Below are positions 45,307-53,043 of a stretch of DNA of 64,000 nucleotides, one piece after another. The DNA is from Ostreococcus lucimarinus CCE9901 (taxonomy: Eukaryota > Chlorophyta > Mamiellophyceae > Mamiellales > Bathycoccaceae). Every line of letters starts with the position of its first letter. The first letter of the stretch is position 1. The translations under genes and the position numbers were made by a program. The stretch covers positions 316,001 through 380,000 of the forward strand of contig NC_009366.1 in NCBI RefSeq assembly GCF_000092065.1, given 5' to 3'. Below the pieces are notes generated by a model that was given only the letters and a program-made list of their open reading frames with translations, had not been told where the DNA came from and ran no database searches.

Positions 45307-48300
45307 ATGGGCGTCCGCGACCTGTGGCGGCTGCTCGAACCGAGCGGTCGTCGCGCGGACGCCGACAGCGTGCGAGGCAAGCGCGTGGCCGTCGACGCGT
45401 CCATCTGGCTGGTGCAATTCATCAAGGCGACGCGCGACGAAGACGGCGACGTCGCGGCGCGCGCGCACGTCGCCGGGTTCTTTCGCAGGATCGCGCGGTT
45501 GCTGCGTCACGGCGCGCGACCGGTGTTCGTGTTCGACGGGGCGACGCCGGCGCTGAAGAGGCGGACGACGGCGACGCGACGACGCGCGCGGGAGCGGAGC
45601 GCGGCGAAGGTGCGCGTGGCGGCGGAGAAGGTTTTGTTGAACGAACTGAAGCGACGGGCGCTGGTGGCGGCGGCGAACGGAGGGGAGGTGGGAAATGGAG
45701 GGGGGGTGGCGATCGCGGCGCGCGATGGGGACGATGGAGACGACGGCGACGAGCGGGATTCGGAGGCGGAGGCGGAGGAGGAGGAGGAGGAGGAGTTGGA
45801 CGTGTTCGTGCCGGACGGCGAATCGATCGATCCCGAGGTGCTCGGCGCGCTGCCGCCGTCGGTGCGAATGGAGGTCGTGATGCGAATGCGGGATAAGCGC
45901 GTGGCGGATAATCGAGAGCATTTCGCCGCGGCTTCGGGAAAGATGCAAGATTTCAGCGCGTTGCAGTTGGAGACGTATCTTAAAGGGACGAAATTGAAGC
46001 GAGAGATCGATCGCGTGATGCAGAAATCGGATTTGAACGATCCGATGACGTCCAAACGCGTCGCGGCGCAGGATAATCGCGATTTTATATTTGCCGGACC
46101 ATCTTCGTCGAATCGAACGACTTCGAGCGGAGCGCTGGCGCTCGCGCCGCCGCAGCCGCCGCCGTCGACGTCGGGGGTGTTAGGTTTGACGACGGGTACG
46201 TTTGCGTCGGATCAACTCGCTGGGGTGCGAACGGGGCGACGTGGTCGCGCGCCGACGGCGCTCGTCGCGCCGCAAGAACGATTTTTAGTGACGAACCTTC
46301 ACCCGACGCTTCCGACGCCATCAGTCGCCAAATCCGTCGCGGAGACGCCCATCGTGTTGAGCAAAGAGCCATCGACGTTGGATTTGCAAATCTCATTCAC
46401 CACGGAAAATATCAAAGCTGCGGCGAAAGACCCGTTATTCGCGAGCGCGGACGACGCCACGGCGGCCGATGAAGACGAAGACGACATCGTCGCCGTTGCC
46501 GACGCCGACGAGGAATGGGAAGACGTGGAAGACGACGTCAAACCGTCGCCCGCGAAACTCGCGCTTGCCGCGCCGTCACCGCTAGCCCGTCATGACGATG
46601 ACGTTATGGATTTGAGTGAAGACGCTGACGACGCCGATGATGAGTCACACGGCGATGGAACCGCGTTGAAACGCAAGAGCGTGTACTCTCTCAGCCACGG
46701 TTTTCTCAAAGGGCGAAGCTTGGGTGGATGGGACGCCGACGAAGAAGAGGCTGCTGTGCGAGCCGCGGCGGAGGCTGAAACAGAAGCAGACGTCGACGCC
46801 GCAATAGCCATCGGTGTGCGAGGAGATGAAGAAGCGTTAGCGCCGTTGAATCACGACGACGAGAGTGAGCAGTTGCAAAGGGCCATCGCGATGAGCGTCG
46901 CTACGGCGCGCGAGGAAGAGTCGCCGACCAAGGCAGCCGCAGACGGTGTGGAAGTTGAAGCACAATTAGAAACGAACGAGAGTGAAGACGGAAACAACAA
47001 TGATGATGATGACAAAGATGACGACGGGTTGAAAGCAGCGATAGCGATGAGTTTGGCCAAGCACGTCGACGATTCTTTGAAACAGTCGGATGATTCTAAA
47101 GAAGTAGACGTCGTCGAGATTGAAGAAACGAAGCAAGAAGAAGAAATCGATTCGGAAGAAGAGCAGTGGATCGAGGCGGCGCGCGAAGCTGAACGCATCG
47201 CCGAGCGCGCCCGAGTGGAACGTCTAATTTGCGAAGCAGAGGAAGAGCAAGAGCGTCTGAAGCATGAGATTCGTCAAGCCAAGAAAGGTGCCGAACACGT
47301 CACGGATGAGATGTACCGAGACGTCCAAGAACTGCTCACGCTTTTCGGAATTCCTTACATCATCGCGCCGCAAGAAGCTGAAGCGCAGTGCGCGTATCTC
47401 AACCAGCACAAGCTTGTCGACGCCGTCATCACGGACGATAGCGATGTCTTTCTGTTTGGCGCATCGCACGTGTACAGAAACTTTTTCTCGGAGAAAAAAT
47501 ACTGCGAAGTCTACACCGCAGATCGTATCAAGAGAGAACTAGGACTCGATCGAGATCGTTTCATTCAACTCGCGCTCTTGCTCGGGAGCGATTACACCGA
47601 AGGCGTCGGCGGCGTCGGCATCGTGAACGCGCTCGAAATCGTCAGCGTGTTTAAAGGAAACGTTATGGATGCGAGTAAAGCGTTCAGAGAGTGGATTGAT
47701 ATGGAAGAACTCACCATGGTTCCCGAACGCTTGCTTCCTTCGCCGTCGAAAACGTCCGCGGAGAGCGCGACGGACGACGCGATCACCGCCGCCTTCAAAG
47801 AGAAACATCGCTCGCTGAAAAAGAGTTGGGAAGTTCCCGCGAATTACCCATCCCTAGAAGTCGTCAAAGCGTACCAGTATCCGTCAGTCGATCAAAGCGA
47901 AGAAACTTTCGAGTGGGGAAAGCCTGACTTGGACATGCTTCGCTTGTTTTGCATCAAGACGTTGTCGTGGACGCGAGACGCGGCGGATCAAATTTTGCTC
48001 CCGATGATGAAATCGTGGTCGAAACGCGACGACCAGCGTCGCATCGATAGCTTCTTCGAAACTTCTCACGCTGTGAGCTCGCGAGTGGCGAAATTCCGCT
48101 CGAAACGTCTCGGAGACGCGGTGAAAAATCTCACCAACGCCTCGGGATCCGAAGTCGCGGCGATGATTCTCAAGAGAACTCGCGAGGAGGCGTTGGGAGA
48201 CGTCATCGTGGATTACGACGATGATCAGCACGACAACGCGGTTTCCGACCCGGAACCTAAACTCGACGACGGCGACGACGCCGATTTCGCTGACTTGGAC

Positions 48301-48474
48301 TTGTCGCAGTATTCGAGCGACCGCGTCGCTTCGCCGTCGCCGAAGAAGCCAAAGAACCGCGCGACCGCGAAACCCAAACCCCGAGCAAAGCCCAAGCCCG
48401 AGCCCAAGCCCGAGCCCAAAACCACGTCACCCCGCGCGTCCGCGCGATCGAATCGAAACGTCGACAAAAATTAG
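45307..48474 (+). CDS. XPG: XPG/Rad2 structure-specific endonuclease
   Basis: 3'-side incision nuclease of nucleotide excision repair (ERCC5; UVH3 in plants). 1055 aa from MGVRDLWRLLEPSGRR; Gly at position 2 is required in FEN-family nucleases. The N domain (1-105) has VAVDASIWLVQF and PVFVFDGATPALK. A long acidic spacer follows. The I domain (about 670-790) has YIIAPQEAEAQCAYL, VDAVITDDSDVFLFGA and the H3TH region LGSDYTEGVGGVGI. Extra signals are two UIM-like helices (about 519-535 and 575-590: LQRAIAMSVATA, LKAAIAMSLAK) and a PIP box QRRIDSFF at 910-917. The basic C-terminus should hold nuclear localisation signals. Confidence 0.96.
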   Translation: MGVRDLWRLLEPSGRRADADSVRGKRVAVDASIWLVQFIKATRDEDGDVAARAHVAGFFRRIARLLRHGARPVFVFDGATPALKRRTTATRRRARERSAAKVRVAAEKVLLNELKRRALVAAANGGEVGNGGGVAIAARDGDDGDDGDERDSEAEAEEEEEEELDVFVPDGESIDPEVLGALPPSVRMEVVMRMRDKRVADNREHFAAASGKMQDFSALQLETYLKGTKLKREIDRVMQKSDLNDPMTSKRVAAQDNRDFIFAGPSSSNRTTSSGALALAPPQPPPSTSGVLGLTTGTFASDQLAGVRTGRRGRAPTALVAPQERFLVTNLHPTLPTPSVAKSVAETPIVLSKEPSTLDLQISFTTENIKAAAKDPLFASADDATAADEDEDDIVAVADADEEWEDVEDDVKPSPAKLALAAPSPLARHDDDVMDLSEDADDADDESHGDGTALKRKSVYSLSHGFLKGRSLGGWDADEEEAAVRAAAEAETEADVDAAIAIGVRGDEEALAPLNHDDESEQLQRAIAMSVATAREEESPTKAAADGVEVEAQLETNESEDGNNNDDDDKDDDGLKAAIAMSLAKHVDDSLKQSDDSKEVDVVEIEETKQEEEIDSEEEQWIEAAREAERIAERARVERLICEAEEEQERLKHEIRQAKKGAEHVTDEMYRDVQELLTLFGIPYIIAPQEAEAQCAYLNQHKLVDAVITDDSDVFLFGASHVYRNFFSEKKYCEVYTADRIKRELGLDRDRFIQLALLLGSDYTEGVGGVGIVNALEIVSVFKGNVMDASKAFREWIDMEELTMVPERLLPSPSKTSAESATDDAITAAFKEKHRSLKKSWEVPANYPSLEVVKAYQYPSVDQSEETFEWGKPDLDMLRLFCIKTLSWTRDAADQILLPMMKSWSKRDDQRRIDSFFETSHAVSSRVAKFRSKRLGDAVKNLTNASGSEVAAMILKRTREEALGDVIVDYDDDQHDNAVSDPEPKLDDGDDADFADLDLSQYSSDRVASPSPKKPKNRATAKPKPRAKPKPEPKPEPKTTSPRASARSNRNVDKN

Positions 48475-48552
48475 CTCTCGACGCCGCTAGCTCGGCGTCT
48501 GAAAAATCGCAAACAAAAAATTCGCGCTCTCTTTACAACCTCCCGCGCCCGC

Positions 48553-48960
48553 CTACCCGCTCGCCGCGAGCACCGCGGACATCGCTATGAATCCAAATAT
48601 CAACCCATACGTCACGTAATCCACCGCGCTCTTCGCCTTGCTCGCGCTCCCGAACATTCGCGATTCGTTCAGCGAGTTCACCACGCCGTCGCCCTTCGGC
48701 CCCTGAAACATGATGAGCGCCACCGTCGCCGCGCCGACGACCGCGCGCGCCGTCTCCAGCCCTCCCGCGAGCTGCGACGTCGCGATCTCCATCGCCTCGC
48801 CCGTCGGCACCGCGCGCGTCTCCCATCGTCGTCGCGTCGTCGTCGTCGTCGCGCGCGAAACCCCGACCGCGCGTCGTCGTCGCGTCGCGTCGCGCTCGCG
48901 CGCGCGCCCGCGCCCGCGCGCCGTCGTCGTCGTCGCCATCGTCGCGCGCGTCGTCGCCAT
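48553..48960 (-). CDS. SECG: Plastid SecG (Ycf47-like) translocase subunit
   Basis: Small subunit of the thylakoid Sec translocase. From the ATG at 48960 (or 48939) it encodes about 135 aa. An Arg/Thr-rich transit region precedes two hydrophobic helices: TARAVVGAATVALIMF and VTYGLIFGFIAMSAVLAAS. The loop between them, QGPKGDGVVNSLNESRMFGSASKAKSAVDYVT, closely follows cyanobacterial SecG (APKGDGLG..RLFSSTKSAE..LNRVT). Some algae keep this gene (ycf47) in the plastid; here it is nuclear. Longer upstream frame to 49983 is antisense low complexity and rejected. Divergent from the next gene by 144 bp. Confidence 0.82.
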   Translation of the reverse strand: MATTRATMATTTTARGRGRARERDATRRRRAVGVSRATTTTTRRRWETRAVPTGEAMEIATSQLAGGLETARAVVGAATVALIMFQGPKGDGVVNSLNESRMFGSASKAKSAVDYVTYGLIFGFIAMSAVLAASG

Positions 48961-49104
48961 CGTCGCGCGCGCTCGGTCCCGCGCCGCGCGTCGCGATGCG
49001 GCGACGACGACGTCGATTCGACCCGTCCCGCCGCGATCGCGATTCGCCGCACTGCGCGTCGCCGACGCGCCCGCGCACGTCCGACTCGCGCGCAGACGCG
49101 CGCG

Positions 49105-49647
49105 ATGCTCGCCTCCGTCGCGCCCGCGCGCGCGTCGCGCGTCGCGATCGTCGCGCGCGTCGACGCGCGCCGCCGAAGATGCGCCGCACCGCGCGGACGA
49201 ATCGTCGCGGCGAAGCGCGACGACGACGCCGACGGCGCGTCGAGCGCGCCGAAGGGGTTCCCGCTGAAGGGATCGTCCTCGCCCGGCGGCTCGCGCGGAC
49301 CCGGGGCGGCGCCGCTGCGCATGGAGACGACGGAGCAGAGAAAGTTTGGGTACGGCGGCGACGGGCAACCGCCGCGCGACGACGACGACGACGAGGAGGC
49401 GTGGGACGACGGATGGAATCCCGGCGACGAGGGACAACCGAGCGCGTGGGGGTTGGTAATTCTGTTGGTCATCGGATCGTGGGCGCTGTGGGAGTATAAA
49501 CGACCGGGAGGGTCGCTGAACCCGGAGACGAAGCGAAGGAAGCAGCGCGCGAGGTACGAGCGCGCGTTCAAGGCCAAGTACGGGTACCTGCCGGGCGAAC
49601 GACCGCCGTCGACGGGCGCGACGGGGTCGATCTCGGGATTGGATTGA
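49105..49647 (+). CDS. Unknown plastid-targeted single-pass membrane protein
   Basis: 180 aa; I do not recognise a family. The N-terminus (MLASVAPARASRVAIVARVDARRRR, with a VAAKRDD possible cleavage area) looks like a plastid transit peptide. A Gly/Pro/Asp-rich stretch (about 40-115) contains EQRKFGYGGDGQPPRDDDDDEEAWDDGWNPGDEG. One membrane helix, WGLVILLVIGSWALW, at about 116-130, is followed by a basic segment RRKQRARYERAFKAKYGYLPGERPP. The divergent neighbour SecG is also a thylakoid/plastid membrane protein, which might mean co-regulation, but nothing more can be said. Confidence 0.65.
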   Translation: MLASVAPARASRVAIVARVDARRRRCAAPRGRIVAAKRDDDADGASSAPKGFPLKGSSSPGGSRGPGAAPLRMETTEQRKFGYGGDGQPPRDDDDDEEAWDDGWNPGDEGQPSAWGLVILLVIGSWALWEYKRPGGSLNPETKRRKQRARYERAFKAKYGYLPGERPPSTGATGSISGLD

Positions 49648-49960
49648 TCGCGGTTTTGAATCGTCGACGACTCGGACGGCGTCGATTCGATTCGATTCGA
49701 TTCGATTCGGTTCGATTCGATTCCGTTCCGTTCGGCGCTCGCGACTCGACTCGGGCAATTTTAAACCATCTCCGCGAGTCTCGATCGACGCGTCTCGCGT
49801 CGCGCGACGAATGAAATCGTGTTTTCCCATCGTCATCGCTCGACCCGCGCGTTCGCTCGCGTCGTCGCGGTCGCCGTCGCCGTCGTTCGCTCCGCTCGCG
49901 TCTCGCCTCGCCTCGCGTTCGCGCCACAGCTCGGCGCGCGATCGATCGATCGATCGATAC
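49648..49960. other. 313-bp intergenic region with GATTC and GATC repeats
   Basis: Besides the two repeats it has an upstream in-frame ATG (49811) that could lengthen the next ORF by 50 residues; that stretch is Arg/Ser-rich. No other gene seen. Confidence 0.45.
49684..49735 (+). repeat. GATTC pentamer repeat
   Basis: About eight GATTC/GGTTC/GATTCC units in tandem just after the unknown plastid protein's stop. Same pentamer style as at 30917 and 34151. A short GATC repeat (five units) lies separately at 49940-49958, right before an ATG at 49961. Confidence 0.85.
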
Positions 49961-50377
49961 ATGTTCCCGACGAGCGTGCGCAAACCATCGCCCGGACCCG
50001 CGCCTGACGCGAGCGAAAGCGACGAGCGCGCGGCGTCTCCCGCGCCGTCGGAACCGAGCGCGCGGACGTCGGACGACGAGCGCGTCGAGCGCGACTACGA
50101 CGAGGGCGCGGCGGAATCGGCGCGAGAAAAGTACCGACTTCAGGGCAAAGCCGGGTGCGATCGCGTCCTCGAAGCGCTGCGACGGGAGAAAGAGAGCGTG
50201 AAAGAGACGCGACAGTACCTGTTCGGACGGTTGTTGAACCTGCAGCTCGAAGAGGCGGTGCTGCGGGATCATCTGAACGCGACGGTGAACGCGGCGAGCG
50301 ATGCCGCGAGGGAGGGAAACGGGGGATCGGGACGTGAAGTGGAAGCGAGGGAAACGCAGAGCGGCGCTGAAACATAA
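49961..50377 (+). CDS. Small ORF of unknown function, overlapping SEN2
   Basis: 138 aa from the ATG at 49961 (an in-frame ATG also lies at 49811). The N-terminal half is Ser/Pro/Asp-rich; residues about 55-120 have strong helical character (REKYRLQGKAGCDRVLEAL, KETRQYLFGRLLNLQLEEAVLRDHLN). This looks like real coding sequence rather than a shadow. Its end overlaps the start of SEN2 by 77 bp in another frame, so either the two are separate overlapping genes, or this is a 5' exon of SEN2 joined by an intron I could not place, or there is a frame error. No family recognised. Confidence 0.5.
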   Translation: MFPTSVRKPSPGPAPDASESDERAASPAPSEPSARTSDDERVERDYDEGAAESAREKYRLQGKAGCDRVLEALRREKESVKETRQYLFGRLLNLQLEEAVLRDHLNATVNAASDAAREGNGGSGREVEARETQSGAET

Positions 50378-51164
50378 GAGACCCGAACAATTGGTGGAGT
50401 CGCTGATTCGGGAGTTCGGCGTGGTGCGAGGGACGCGCGCGAGGGGGCAGGTTTGGATCGGGGCGACGCGGCGGTTGGGGTATCTGTTGGAGCAGACGTG
50501 TTTGGGGCGAAGAGCGCGCGCGGGGACGGAGATTGGCGTGCCGTTGACGCCGAATGGGGCCGGAAACGAACTCGTGATACGAGTCTGCTGCGAGGATGCG
50601 TATTACATGTGCGCGTTTTTGCGGTGTTTAGTGGTGAGCGAGGACGGGGACGAAGACGCGGCGCGGGAAATTCGGCTCGGGTTAGGGACGCGGGAGATGG
50701 ACTGCGAGACGCTTTGGCGCGTGTTTCGACGCGATTGTGGGCACGCGTTCGCATTGAAGTGCGCGGCGACGGTGCACTTCAGACTCACGGGTTGGTTACC
50801 GCGCAGCGGATTACAATACGGTGCAGATTTCGTGTTATACCAGCGTCACCCGTCGCTCGTGCACAGCGACTCCACCGTGGTGCTGGTGCCCGACGCCGCC
50901 GCGCGTAGGAGCTTTCAAATCGACGACGACGACGCGCCCCATCGCGGCGTCGCGCTCGACAACGGCTGGCCCGACTGGCCCGATTTGCAGGCTACGTCAA
51001 GATTGGCCGTGCAGGTGAGCAAGAAATTCATCGAGGCGCACATCTCGGCGCCGAAAAACGTGAATTGGAACGAGCCGTCGTGCTTACAGCACATTTACGT
51101 CAACGAGATTGAAGTCTCGCGATTCAATACGAAAAAACACTTGGAGAATTACCAAGGAGATTAG
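50301..51164 (+). CDS. SEN2: tRNA-splicing endonuclease catalytic subunit SEN2
   Basis: Cuts pre-tRNA introns at the 5' splice site. 287 aa from the ATG at 50301; no other ATG precedes the conserved part. The C-terminal nuclease fold reads FRRDCGHAFALKCAATVHFRLTGWLPRSG, LQYGADFVLYQRHPSLVHSDSTVVLV, and LQATSRLAVQVSKKFIEAHI. These supply the catalytic triad of the family: Tyr in QYGADF, His in LVHSDS and Lys in the VSKK helix. The N-terminal region is shorter than in yeast SEN2 (377 aa), so a 5' exon may be missing (see the overlapping ORF). Convergent with the aminopeptidase gene (50 bp). Confidence 0.86.
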   Translation: MPRGRETGDRDVKWKRGKRRAALKHKRPEQLVESLIREFGVVRGTRARGQVWIGATRRLGYLLEQTCLGRRARAGTEIGVPLTPNGAGNELVIRVCCEDAYYMCAFLRCLVVSEDGDEDAAREIRLGLGTREMDCETLWRVFRRDCGHAFALKCAATVHFRLTGWLPRSGLQYGADFVLYQRHPSLVHSDSTVVLVPDAAARRSFQIDDDDAPHRGVALDNGWPDWPDLQATSRLAVQVSKKFIEAHISAPKNVNWNEPSCLQHIYVNEIEVSRFNTKKHLENYQGD

Positions 51165-51214
51165 AGAATGTGTACATCAGTTACAAACTTGTTGAATAAA
51201 AGAAAATGATCAAT

Positions 51215-52906
51215 TCATCCATCGACGGTCACCGTTTCGTCGACTTTCGAAAAATTTTTATAAAACGCCGTGAAGTGTTTGAAACAGATATCGATGTCTT
51301 CCGTGCCGCACATCTCGCGCACGGAGTGCATGCTTAGTTGAGGGATACCCACGTCTACGGTGCGGATGCCGACGCCGGCGGCGATGATCGGACCGATTGT
51401 GGAACCACATCCCATGTCGTTGCGCACCACAAAGTCTTGCGTCGGAACGTTTTCCATCTTGGCGCACTCACGAAACAAGTAAGACGTCACCGCTGTCGTC
51501 GCGTATCGCTGGTTGGCGTTGTGCTTCACCACCATGCCCTTGTGCATCTTTGGTTGATGATTATCTTCGTGCTTATCCATATAATTCGGGTGCAACGCGT
51601 GCGCCATGTCGGCGCTGACGAGGAAAGAGTTGCGCACGGTGCGTTCAACGAGACCTTCGCCGCCTTGGTTCGGCGCCGCCTTACTAAGCGCCGACGCCGC
51701 GCGTTTGATGGATTCAAACATCATCGGTGATCCGCCGCCATAAAATGACGAGCTTCCAACCTCCTCGTTGTCGAACAGCGCCACCATTTGCACGCCGGTT
51801 TGCTCGGCGAGCGCCGCCGCGCTCGTGGCTTCGATTAAAGCCCGAACGCCGCAATAGCTCGACGCCAAGTTGTCCAATCGTCCCGAAAAAATAAACTCGC
51901 GCGCCGCGCCACCGATGACGGATGGCTGCGTGTCACAAACATTCAGTTCAAAGTCAGCGATATCGCCTGGTGCGCACCCGAGCTCTTCCGCGAGAACGGC
52001 GAGCAAAAGAGCGTGATGGGCGCCGCCGTCGTTGGCCACCTTTTCCTCGAGTTCGCCTTTTATCGCGGTGGCAAGAATCGGCGCAAAATTCGTCTCCGTG
52101 TTCGGTTTGAACCCATTCGTCGAGATTTCACGATCAAGATGAATCGCGAGCGTGGGAATGCGAATGATCGGTCGATCGATGCGCACCAACTCGTGCGCCA
52201 ACTTTCCGTCTCGTTTGACGAGCACTCGCCCCGCGACGCTCAAATCGCGGTCGAACCACGTGTGCCACAACCCCCCGCCATACGTCTGCACGCCCACTTG
52301 CATGAAACCACCTTTTTTAATTTTTGACACCGGTTTCAACTTCGGGCACGGCGAATCGGTGTGCGCGGCGACAACGTTGAACCCGTTACCCGGTTCGTAC
52401 GCCCCGCCCACGGCGAACGCCACCAACGCGCTTTGGTTTCGCGTCACGTAATACTTTCCATTTCTCTTCAGATCTCCCCACTCTACGCTTTCACTGATCT
52501 TGGAGTATCCTGCAGCTTCTAAAAGCTTCACCGACGCCTCCGTGGCGTGATGCGCCGTCCACGAATCGTTCAAAAAGTCAACCAAATCGTTCGCCACGCT
52601 CGCCGCCGCGCCGCCGTTCACCGTCCCGAACCTTCGAATGTCCCGTCGGTCGTCTCGGCGTCCGCGCGCGTCGCTCTCACGCGCGAGTCGCGCGTTTATG
52701 CGCGGTGCGGCGCCACTGAACGCGCACTCGGGCGCGCGCATCGCGCGCACGCGGCACGAAGTCGCGCTGCGCGTCGAGGTTTGTTGGGCGACTCGCGGCG
52801 ACGCCGACGCGCCGTGCGTCGCCGACGCGCGTCGCGCGCGCGCGTCGACGGCGTATCGGTGCATGACGTATCTCGTGACGCGCGTGGCGATGCGCGCAGG
52901 AGGCAT
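51215..52906 (-). CDS. Aspartyl aminopeptidase, M18 family
   Basis: Zinc peptidase removing N-terminal Asp/Glu. From the ATG at 52906 (MPPARIATRVTRY) it encodes 563 aa; an about 105-residue Arg/Ala-rich leader suggests organelle targeting. Metal and catalytic motifs of M18 are present: VVAAHTDSPCPKLKP, VQTYGGGLWHTWFDRDLS, ALFDNEEVGSSSFYGGGSP, SADMAHALHPNYMDKHEDNH, VVRNDMGCGSTIGPIIAAG, and the C-terminal QLSMHSVREMCG. The 44 codons further upstream are dropped because they run almost into the next gene. Plant DNPEP homologues are about 475-530 aa, the excess being the leader. Confidence 0.95.
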   Translation of the reverse strand: MPPARIATRVTRYVMHRYAVDARARRASATHGASASPRVAQQTSTRSATSCRVRAMRAPECAFSGAAPRINARLARESDARGRRDDRRDIRRFGTVNGGAAASVANDLVDFLNDSWTAHHATEASVKLLEAAGYSKISESVEWGDLKRNGKYYVTRNQSALVAFAVGGAYEPGNGFNVVAAHTDSPCPKLKPVSKIKKGGFMQVGVQTYGGGLWHTWFDRDLSVAGRVLVKRDGKLAHELVRIDRPIIRIPTLAIHLDREISTNGFKPNTETNFAPILATAIKGELEEKVANDGGAHHALLLAVLAEELGCAPGDIADFELNVCDTQPSVIGGAAREFIFSGRLDNLASSYCGVRALIEATSAAALAEQTGVQMVALFDNEEVGSSSFYGGGSPMMFESIKRAASALSKAAPNQGGEGLVERTVRNSFLVSADMAHALHPNYMDKHEDNHQPKMHKGMVVKHNANQRYATTAVTSYLFRECAKMENVPTQDFVVRNDMGCGSTIGPIIAAGVGIRTVDVGIPQLSMHSVREMCGTEDIDICFKHFTAFYKNFSKVDETVTVDG

Positions 52907-53043
52907 CGCGCGCGAGCGGTTCGGTGAGGCGTCGTCCAATGGCGCGACGCGCGGGAGGGTTGGTTGGCGACAGTCGAAGAGACAGAATATCGTCTGTACA
53001 ACGGAAACAAAACTAAGTAAAATACAAGGTGAATGCAAGAAAA

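Noticed and set aside
49700-49720. GGTTCGATTC, a second tRNA T-loop-like string
   Set aside because: It is part of the GATTC pentamer repeat and has no flanking stems.
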